A DNA stretch of 64,000 nt from Anaerolineaceae bacterium (GTDB lineage: Bacteria; Chloroflexota; Anaerolineae; Aggregatilineales; Phototrophicaceae): contig JACKCH010000018.1 in NCBI GenBank assembly GCA_020634115.1, forward strand, positions 111,974 through 175,973, in the 5' to 3' direction. The position numbers and the translations under genes are program-made. Each line of letters opens with the position of its first letter. Position 1 is the first letter of the stretch. Below the pieces are notes generated by a model that worked only from the letters and a program-made list of their open reading frames with translations, was not told the DNA's origin and searched no databases. Positions 51,242 through 58,302 of this stretch are shown in pieces.

Positions 51242-52964
51242 TGGGGCGGATGTCCTGTAAATTCAGTTGTAAATTGCGATGTCCGTTCCACTCATTGATT
51301 TCCAGATAGTAAGCGGCGTCTATACGTTCCGGCATTTGGGCCGCCCATTCGCCCAGGCCAAAACCAATTGCATCCAGCGGGGGCTGTCCAGCGCGGGCTA
51401 ACTTGAGTTTGAGGTGTCTATCCTCTTTGCCAACCGTGCGGCATTCCAGCACGCGCAGATTGCGGCTCATCAGCACCGGGGTGGGGTTAGAGTGACCGGT
51501 AGGCTCCAGCCGGACTAACTCACTTAATAAGTCTTCACTCAGATTGTGGATATCCACTTCCACATCCACATCCAGCGACGGACGCAGGTCTTGTCCCTCC
51601 AGGGTTTCTTGTGCCAATTGGACAAGTTTTTCGCGGAGTTGGATGATATTTTCGTTTAACACGCTGAAACCTGCCGCCTGTGCGTGTCCGCCATGCCGCA
51701 CCAGTAAATCGGCGCACTGGTCAAGCGCGTGGGTGATGTCGAACTGGGGAATGCTGCGGCACGATGCGCGGCTTTCGGTTTCGCCTTCTTCCATCACCAC
51801 TGCCGGGCGAAAATACTCTTCGGCCAGCCTGCCCGCTACCAGCCCGACAATACCTGGCTGGAAGCTAGGGTCTGAGGCGAAAATCAGCGGTACTTCGCCA
51901 TCCGTTTCTCCGATTTGTTCCCGGACGGTATCCTGGGCTTCACGGGTGAGTTCCTGCCGCCTGATGTTGAGTTCATGAAGCTGCTGTGCCAAAACTTCGG
52001 CTTCCGATTTGGAGGTGGCTGTCAGCAGATCATAGGCGATCAAGGCGCTGTCCAGCCGTCCGGCGGCGTTAATGCGCGGCCCCAATGCAAAACCGATGGT
52101 CGTGGCGTTGACTGTGCCGAGTTCTACACCGGCTACTTCCAGCAGCGCCCGCACGCCGGGTCGTCGCCCTGCGTTAATCACCTTCAGCCCGCGCTGCACC
52201 AGCAACCGGTTTTCCAACCGGTTCAGCGGCGCGAGGTCGGCCACAGTGCCGATGGCAACCAGATCGAGCAAATCTTCGACTTGCAGTCCGGGGTTGCCGT
52301 TTTGCTTGCCTTTTGTGCTGGCGCCGGCTACCAGCAGCAGCGCCTCGGCCAGCTTGTAGGCCACGCCCACGCCCGCCAGCATATCCTCCGGGTAGTGGCA
52401 GTCGATCTGTTTGGGGTTAATCACGGCCAGGGCATTCGGGATTTCCGGGCCGATAGAGTGATGATCCGTGACGATCATATCCAGCCCGGTAGCTTTGCCA
52501 TCCTCAATTTCCTGCACGGAGCGAATCCCGCAGTCTACAGTGATGACCAGTTTTTTGCCCGCTTCCGCTAACTTGGCGAGCGCCTCACTGTTGACGCCAT
52601 ACCCCTCATCCACGCGATGCGGGATGTACGGTTCGACATCGGCATTCAGCGAACGCAGGGTTTCGACTAACAGCACGGTAGAGGTCACGCCGTCCGCGTC
52701 AAAGTCCCCATACACCACAATAGGTTCATGTTTCTGGACGGCCTGCCGGATGCGGGTGACGGCTTCAGAAATGCCCTTCATCCGCTGTTTCCCGGCCAAC
52801 ATGCTCGGTGGTGTGTATGCGCCGTTCAGAAAGCGTTGGGCATCCTGGGGAGTCGTTAAACCGCGATTATGAAGAATCTGTACCAGTACCGGGTTGATGC
52901 TGCCATATTGTTGTATGATGTCCGGCGGCAAGGGGGACGCGATAATCCAGTGTTTTAGGAGCAT
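51234..52964 (-). CDS. recJ: Single-stranded-DNA-specific exonuclease RecJ
   Basis: A 576-residue RecJ. DHH motifs: VYGDFDADGVTSTVLL (about 83-98), VDCGIRS, VTDHHSIG (about 165), then GPRINAAGRLDSA, the DHHA1 motif HGGHAQAAGFS and the OB-fold end. RecJ degrades single-stranded DNA 5' to 3' in recombination and repair. It needs Mn2+ or Mg2+ held by the Asp and His residues. The gene is divergent from fmt and its stop overlaps the glycosidase start by 8 bases. Confidence 0.96.
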   Translation of the reverse strand: MLLKHWIIASPLPPDIIQQYGSINPVLVQILHNRGLTTPQDAQRFLNGAYTPPSMLAGKQRMKGISEAVTRIRQAVQKHEPIVVYGDFDADGVTSTVLLVETLRSLNADVEPYIPHRVDEGYGVNSEALAKLAEAGKKLVITVDCGIRSVQEIEDGKATGLDMIVTDHHSIGPEIPNALAVINPKQIDCHYPEDMLAGVGVAYKLAEALLLVAGASTKGKQNGNPGLQVEDLLDLVAIGTVADLAPLNRLENRLLVQRGLKVINAGRRPGVRALLEVAGVELGTVNATTIGFALGPRINAAGRLDSALIAYDLLTATSKSEAEVLAQQLHELNIRRQELTREAQDTVREQIGETDGEVPLIFASDPSFQPGIVGLVAGRLAEEYFRPAVVMEEGETESRASCRSIPQFDITHALDQCADLLVRHGGHAQAAGFSVLNENIIQLREKLVQLAQETLEGQDLRPSLDVDVEVDIHNLSEDLLSELVRLEPTGHSNPTPVLMSRNLRVLECRTVGKEDRHLKLKLARAGQPPLDAIGFGLGEWAAQMPERIDAAYYLEINEWNGHRNLQLNLQDIRPSE

Positions 52965-52990
52965 AAATAATATCCAAAAAGCTGTTTACA

Positions 52991-53005
52991 ATCGGTGTAA
53001 CCGAT
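52991..53005. promoter_or_regulatory. Inverted repeat in the recJ-fmt divergent promoter region
   Basis: ATCGGT and ACCGAT are perfect 6-bp arms around GTA, in the middle of the 91-bp gap. A TACAAT overlaps its left arm on the + strand. Confidence 0.4.
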
Positions 53006-53055
53006 ACTACCATACGACGACTAAGACAGACAAGCACTGAGCAAGGGCAACCAGC

Positions 53056-53979
53056 ATGGCAAAAATTGTGTTTATGGGTACTCCTGATTTCGCTGTTCCA
53101 ACGTTGCGGGAGCTGATTGCCCATCATGAAGTGGTGGGCGTGGTTACGCAGCCAGATCGCCCGGCGGGGCGCAACCGTCAGGTGCAGTTGTCTCCGGTCA
53201 AGCAGGTTGCCCTGGAAAATGGGATTCCTGTATTCCAACCGGAGAAACTGCGGCTGGCTGGGGCGTTGGAAACGTTACGGGCCTGGGGGCCGGATGTGTA
53301 TGTTGTCGCCGCCTTCGGACAGATTCTTTCCCAGTCCGCGCTCGACATCCCCAACTATGGCTCAATTAACGTCCATGCGTCGCTGTTACCCCGCTGGCGG
53401 GGCGCAGCGCCCATCCAGGCCGCAATCCGGTATGGCGACAGCGAAACCGGTGTGACGATCATGAAAATGGATGCCGGGTTGGATACCGGACCAATGCTGG
53501 CAAAAGAGACGGTTGCGATTGCCGCTGATGAAACCGGCCAATCGCTACATGATAAGCTGGCGCTGCTTGGCCCGAAACTTCTGATGACTGTCCTGCCCGA
53601 TTACCTCTCAGGTCGCCTGCAACCGCAGCCGCAGGATGACGCCCTGGCGACATTTGCTCCTCAGGTGACTAAAGAGGAGGGTAATATCTCCTGGAATATG
53701 GACGCTGCCGGAATTGAGCGGTTGGTACGCGCTTTCACTCCCTGGCCGGGAACATTTACTTTCTGGAATGCGCAGCAGCTTAAAATTCATGCGGGGACAG
53801 TGGGGGAAGGGGCAGCCGAACCGGGGCAGGTAGTCGAAACTCATCAGGGTATCGCAATTGGCACGGGAACTGGATTGTTTTACCCCTCTCGCGTGCAGCT
53901 TGCTGGGCGTAAGGCGCTCTCGATGCCGGAGTTTATCCGGGGGCAGTCCGATTTTATGGGTGCAGTCCTGAAGAACTAA
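53056..53979 (+). CDS. fmt: Methionyl-tRNA formyltransferase
   Basis: A 307-residue Fmt. The N-terminal formyltransferase domain has VFMGTPDFAVPTL, then the catalytic region INVHASLLPRWRGAAPIQAA (Asn and His, about 110-129) and DAGLDTGPML with the catalytic Asp. The C-terminal domain binds tRNA. It formylates Met-tRNA using 10-formyl-THF. def, the usual neighbour, is not present. Its stop overlaps the convergent phosphatase stop. Confidence 0.96.
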   Translation: MAKIVFMGTPDFAVPTLRELIAHHEVVGVVTQPDRPAGRNRQVQLSPVKQVALENGIPVFQPEKLRLAGALETLRAWGPDVYVVAAFGQILSQSALDIPNYGSINVHASLLPRWRGAAPIQAAIRYGDSETGVTIMKMDAGLDTGPMLAKETVAIAADETGQSLHDKLALLGPKLLMTVLPDYLSGRLQPQPQDDALATFAPQVTKEEGNISWNMDAAGIERLVRAFTPWPGTFTFWNAQQLKIHAGTVGEGAAEPGQVVETHQGIAIGTGTGLFYPSRVQLAGRKALSMPEFIRGQSDFMGAVLKN

Positions 53980-55013
53980 CCTGTCGTAGGAACGGTGTTT
54001 TGAAATACAAACCGTAAACTTGGGATTAGGTCGCTGGTGGTTTTAACCGGCTGTTCGCAGTCCAGCAGCATGTACCGCGCGGCGCGTTTGGGGAACGCAT
54101 GAGTGTAGCTGGCGACGCGCAGGTGCTGTTTGCCAATTTCCGCATAGCCGTCTTTGACGCTGACATGCCCGGCGACCAGCACGCGCTGTTCGTTCGGGCT
54201 GATTTCCGAAATCATCTGGAGGAATGTTTTTACCGTTTTGTGGTATGTGGCCTCGCCTACTTCCAGTTCATTCTGCGTGAACAGGGTATTCCACATCAGG
54301 TCAAAATCTGTGTTCTGACCACTGAGGAATAGCACACGGAGTAAATCATTATAACGGGGATCCTCCGGCCCGGTTACAGCCAGATAACGTTTCGCCTGTT
54401 CCTCGTATGACAGTCCAGTGAAATGCGAATAACCGCGCTGCAGACTTTCCACGTCAAATTTGCTGAGTTCTTTATCCGCTCCGCTAATCAGATCCGCATG
54501 GTTAATGTTAAGCAGGCGTTCAGCATGTTTGGCTGTGGCGATGTCACTCGCTGCGCCCGCATGAGTGAGCAGGACACCAGCTTTCGTCCGTGCGAAAAAA
54601 GGCAAACCGGCCAGAAATGAAATGACATCCTTACGGCGATAGGTGTCCTTGTATCGTTGATCAAGTCGGGTGAGGGCTTCCTCAAAGCGCGGCGTATATT
54701 CAATTGAACGTTTGGCGAGGGTGAGGCCGTAAATATGCGGTAGTTCGTGATTGCCGAGCAACATTATCACTTTGTCACTGCCCAGGGCAGCCTGCAACCG
54801 CATTACATCCAACAGAATATCCAGGCTGAAGTCTTGCTCTTCCGTGCCTTCGCTGTGAATCAGATCGCCACACAGAACCAGATAATCTACTTTGCCACCG
54901 GAATGCTGTTCCAAGAACAGGTCACGTAACTGACAGTAGATGTTCCATGCACCATGTAAATCGGTCACGACCATTGCCGTGCCTTGATTGAGATCAATGA
55001 CTCTCTGCGACAT
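53976..55013 (-). CDS. PPP-type metallophosphatase
   Basis: A 345-residue calcineurin-like phosphatase. The metal motifs are TDLHGAW (about 17-23), CGDLIHSEG (about 48-56) and LGNHELP (about 83-89), followed by a LLTHAG stretch and VAGHVSV. This matches the PPP serine/threonine phosphatase order in outline, with S in place of R after GD. The target is unknown. ATG 55013 with GAGGG upstream is chosen. It shares its last bases with the fmt stop on the other strand and lies behind mdh, separated by a 14-bp hairpin. Confidence 0.82.
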   Translation of the reverse strand: MSQRVIDLNQGTAMVVTDLHGAWNIYCQLRDLFLEQHSGGKVDYLVLCGDLIHSEGTEEQDFSLDILLDVMRLQAALGSDKVIMLLGNHELPHIYGLTLAKRSIEYTPRFEEALTRLDQRYKDTYRRKDVISFLAGLPFFARTKAGVLLTHAGAASDIATAKHAERLLNINHADLISGADKELSKFDVESLQRGYSHFTGLSYEEQAKRYLAVTGPEDPRYNDLLRVLFLSGQNTDFDLMWNTLFTQNELEVGEATYHKTVKTFLQMISEISPNEQRVLVAGHVSVKDGYAEIGKQHLRVASYTHAFPKRAARYMLLDCEQPVKTTSDLIPSLRFVFQNTVPTTG

Positions 55014-55039
55014 ATACCCTCGATATTCCGTAAGCTGTA

Positions 55040-55077
55040 ACGACGAGGGCGAGGTAGAATGCACTCGCCCTCGTCGT
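55040..55077 (-). terminator. Long perfect hairpin between mdh and the phosphatase gene
   Basis: ACGACGAGGGCGAG (55040-55053) pairs perfectly with CTCGCCCTCGTCGT (55064-55077) around 10 nt: a 14-bp GC-rich stem. No T run follows on either strand, so it may be a stability or pausing element and not a classic terminator. Confidence 0.55.
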
Positions 55078-55142
55078 AGCTGATTACGTTAGGTTTCTCG
55101 CCCATCGTTTCAATAGGCGAGGAAACATCTATCAGTGACGGC

Positions 55143-56087
55143 TTAATATCCCAGAATGTCTACAACGGATTTTACGGCTTCGGCGCTGATCTGAAGCATT
55201 CCTTTTTCTTCTTCGTTCAGCTCCATTTCAATCACTTTCTCGACGCCATTTTCACCCAGGACAGCCGGAACACCAATATACAAATCATTATAACCATATT
55301 CGCCATTCAGCAAAACTGCCGATGGGATAATGCGTTTTTGGTCGCGGATAATGGCTTCTACCATTTCAACAGTCCCAGCCGCCGGAGCATACCATGCGCT
55401 GACGCCAATGAGCCCGACAATCTCGCCACCGCCTTTGCGGGTACGTTGAATAATCGCCTGAAGGGTATCTTCCGCCATCAGTTCGCGGACGGGAATACCG
55501 GCAATGGAGGTGTGGCGGGGCAGAGGGACCATCTGGTCGCCATGTCCACCCAGAACGATACCATGCACATCGCGGACGCTGATGCCCAGTTCCATAGCGA
55601 TGAACGCCTTATAGCGGGCAGTATCCAGCGCGCCGGCCTGGCCGATGACACGCGCGCTGGGGAAACCGCTTTCCTGAAGCGCGACATGGCACATAGCATC
55701 CAGCGGATTTGAAACAATGATGAGGATTGCATTGGGAGAATGCTGGGCAACGTTGCGGGCGACTTCGCCTACAATCTTCTGATTGGTTTTCACCAATTCG
55801 TCACGGCTGGGGTATTTGCCGGTAACTGGGTCTTTTCTACGAGGAACACCTGCCGTAATGACCACTACATCAGAACCCGCAGTGGCTTCATACGTGTTTG
55901 AACCGGTGATACTTAGGTCAAACTTCATGACAGGCGCTGACTCCATTAAGTCAAGCGCTTTGCCCTGTGGCAGGCCTTCTACAATGTCTACCAGAACGAC
56001 ATCAGCCAGTTCTCTGGTGGCAATCCAGTGCGCGCACGTTGCCCCGACATTTCCTGCACCAATAACTGAAACTTTTTTACGTGCCAT
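55143..56087 (-). CDS. mdh: Malate dehydrogenase (LDH-like type)
   Basis: A 314-residue NAD-dependent malate dehydrogenase. The nucleotide site is VIGAGNVGA (8-16) with the acidic residue in VLVDIVEG. The substrate loop is AGVPRRKD, with the Arg typical of malate over lactate. The catalytic His is in GGHGDQMVPL (about 176-185). It interconverts malate and oxaloacetate, feeding the neighbouring pckA. It follows pckA by 198 bp and has its own -10 (TATAAT) in the gap. Confidence 0.95.
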   Translation of the reverse strand: MARKKVSVIGAGNVGATCAHWIATRELADVVLVDIVEGLPQGKALDLMESAPVMKFDLSITGSNTYEATAGSDVVVITAGVPRRKDPVTGKYPSRDELVKTNQKIVGEVARNVAQHSPNAILIIVSNPLDAMCHVALQESGFPSARVIGQAGALDTARYKAFIAMELGISVRDVHGIVLGGHGDQMVPLPRHTSIAGIPVRELMAEDTLQAIIQRTRKGGGEIVGLIGVSAWYAPAAGTVEMVEAIIRDQKRIIPSAVLLNGEYGYNDLYIGVPAVLGENGVEKVIEMELNEEEKGMLQISAEAVKSVVDILGY

Positions 56088-56197
56088 GAGGTTGTTATCT
56101 CTCCATTAGGTGATGTTAATGTAAACAGCAGGTTGATCCTGCCAAATTGCCTTGAGAGGTACTTTCGGAAGTGATTTACAACAAACAGCGACATCCA

Positions 56198-56221
56198 GTA
56201 AGGGACTCGCCAGCCCCTTAC
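56198..56221 (-). promoter_or_regulatory. Hairpin in the pckA-mdh gap (mdh leader)
   Basis: GTAAGGG (56198-56204) pairs with CCCTTAC (56215-56221) around 10 nt. It would lie in the 5' leader of an mdh transcript started at the TATAAT 56264-56259. Confidence 0.4.
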
Positions 56222-56258
56222 CAGATCATCGTCTGCTTAGTTCCGACGTGCCGAATAG

Positions 56259-56264
56259 ATTATA
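56259..56264 (-). promoter_or_regulatory. Extended -10 box for mdh
   Basis: TATAAT on the reverse strand preceded by TGT (extended -10). The -35 position is only AAAAAT. It lies just past the pckA stop and gives mdh independent transcription with a leader of about 165 nt. Confidence 0.5.
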
Positions 56265-56285
56265 ACACAGTCCAATAGACCATTT

Positions 56286-57878
56286 TTAGATAGCTGGTCC
56301 TGCTGCCACTACATCCGCCCCTGCTTCATCAGCATACTTTTCGAAGTTCTTCTTGAAGCGGTTGGCGAGGTCTTTGGCTTTGCTATCGTAAGCATCTTTA
56401 TCTGCCCAAGTATTGCGCGGGTTGAGAATTTCGGTGGGTACATTGGGTACCTGGTTGGGGATGCGCAGCCCGAAGATCGGGTCAGCGGTTGTGGGCGTAT
56501 CGGTTAATGCCCCATCCAGGATTGCGTTCACAATAGCGCGTGTATGGGCAATGCTCATGCGCTTGCCGACCCCATACGGCCCGCCTGTCCAACCAGTATT
56601 GACTAACCAGACAGTAGCCTGATGCAGATTAAGTTTTTCTCGTAGTAGGTTAGCATAGACCGTCGGATGCAAGGGTAGGAACGGTGCGCCAAAGCAGGCG
56701 CTAAATGTCGCTGACGGTTCAGTGACTCCTGCTTCCGTTCCGGCGACCTTGGCGGTATAGCCACTGATGAAATGATACATCGCCTGTTCAGGCGTTAATT
56801 TGGAAACCGGGGGCAGGACACCAAAAGCATCCGCGGTGAGGAAAAGGACGTTCTTAGGATGACCGCCGATTCCAGTGAGAGTGGCGTTGGGAATATGGCT
56901 GATGGGATAAGAAGCCCGCGTGTTTTCGGTATGCGTTTCATCGTCCAGGTCTAAGAGACGAGAATTCATATCCATCGTCACATTTTCAAGAATCGTCCCA
57001 AAGCGCCGGGTGGTTTCGTAGATTTCTGGTTCGCCAGTAGGGGAAAGCTTGATCACCTTTGCGTAGCAACCACCCTCAAAATTGAAAATCCCTGTATCGC
57101 TCCATCCGTGTTCATCATCGCCGATCAGGGTGCGGCTGGCATCAGCCGAGAGCGTGGTCTTTCCTGTGCCAGAAAGCCCGAAGAACAGCGCTGTTTCCCC
57201 ATTCGCGCCTTGATTGGCGGAGCAGTGCATAGAAAGGACATTCCGCTGTGGCAGTTTGTAATTCAATACGCTGAAGATGGACTTTTTCACTTCACCGGCA
57301 TAACTTGTGCCGCCAATCAACACCAGCTTACGAGCGAAGTTGAGCAGGACAAACGCCGATGATCGGGTGCCGTCTACCTCTGGCCGCGCGTGGAAATCTG
57401 GTGCTTGAATGACTGTGAATTCGGGGTTGAAGTTCGCCAACTCATCAGGAATAGCACGGACAAACATATTGCGGGCAAACAGATTATGCCACGCATGTTC
57501 ATTGATAACTCGCACCTTCATCCGATAGCCCGGTGCTGCACCGGCGATCACATTCTGAACAAATACGTTTTTGCCCTGGAAGTAGGCCAGCACTTTTTGT
57601 AGCAGGGATTCAAACTGCTGCTCACTAAAGGCGACATTGACCTCTCCCCACCAGATATTGGCTTTCGTAGTTGGCTCCTCTACGATAAACCGGTCTTTGG
57701 GCGAGCGTCCGGTATGGTCACCTGTGCGCGTAACCAGTGGTCCCAGGTGGGAGATAAACCCTTCTTGCCGACGAACCACTTGTTCGTAGAGTTGTGGGGT
57801 GTGGAGGTCCCAGTAAATCTGATTCAGGTTGCTGAATCCCAGAGCTTCCAACTCAGGGTGCTTTTGTATGACCTGCAT
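56286..57878 (-). CDS. pckA: Phosphoenolpyruvate carboxykinase (ATP)
   Basis: A 530-residue ATP-type PEPCK. It has the TRTGDHTGRSPKDRFIVEEP substrate region (about 50-69), TSYAGEVKKS with the metal-binding Lys, the P-loop GLSGTGKTT (about 233-241), DDEHGW, and R-R-FGTILENV. It makes PEP from oxaloacetate with ATP, or the reverse in fermenters. GGAGG lies 10 bp before the ATG. It is divergent from ppdK and upstream of mdh. Confidence 0.97.
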   Translation of the reverse strand: MQVIQKHPELEALGFSNLNQIYWDLHTPQLYEQVVRRQEGFISHLGPLVTRTGDHTGRSPKDRFIVEEPTTKANIWWGEVNVAFSEQQFESLLQKVLAYFQGKNVFVQNVIAGAAPGYRMKVRVINEHAWHNLFARNMFVRAIPDELANFNPEFTVIQAPDFHARPEVDGTRSSAFVLLNFARKLVLIGGTSYAGEVKKSIFSVLNYKLPQRNVLSMHCSANQGANGETALFFGLSGTGKTTLSADASRTLIGDDEHGWSDTGIFNFEGGCYAKVIKLSPTGEPEIYETTRRFGTILENVTMDMNSRLLDLDDETHTENTRASYPISHIPNATLTGIGGHPKNVLFLTADAFGVLPPVSKLTPEQAMYHFISGYTAKVAGTEAGVTEPSATFSACFGAPFLPLHPTVYANLLREKLNLHQATVWLVNTGWTGGPYGVGKRMSIAHTRAIVNAILDGALTDTPTTADPIFGLRIPNQVPNVPTEILNPRNTWADKDAYDSKAKDLANRFKKNFEKYADEAGADVVAAGPAI

Positions 57879-58302
57879 AGTGGATTATCCTCCATAAGTG
57901 AATTACGGGAAAACATCGAGGTATTGCATAGTTTTGACTTGACCAACTGGTTTATTGCTGTACCAGATGCACAACCCCAGGCCTGATAGTTGAACTTCAG
58001 TGAAACACACAACATCTTTCAGGCAGTGGGCCAAATCTCCTGGCCTTGCTGTTAGGCATTCAGTATGGGGTTGGTTCAGTTTTTTTCTGAGGCATGGGAC
58101 TGAAAAAGAACGAACGATTCAAGTATAACCGTTCTTTCCGACCTTTCCCTCTCTATGATTTGAGAATAACGAAAGTTCAAAAACACGACACATTACAACT
58201 GTCACTTTACAATAGGCCTAATGTCAATATATCATGCCTGAAGCTCATGGCACAATTCATGGTGGATTGTTTACGTCTAAGCAGTTGAAGGAGTCACAGA
58301 CA
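57879..58302. other. Divergent pckA-ppdK control region (424 bp)
   Basis: No credible gene. It holds an inverted repeat AAAGAACG/CGTTCTTT (58105-58112 and 58130-58137), a small GGCCA/TGGCC hairpin (58029-58045), a run of seven T at 58080-58086, and a TACAAT (58208-58213) facing ppdK without a good -35. GAAGGAG before 58303 is the ppdK ribosome binding site. Confidence 0.5.
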
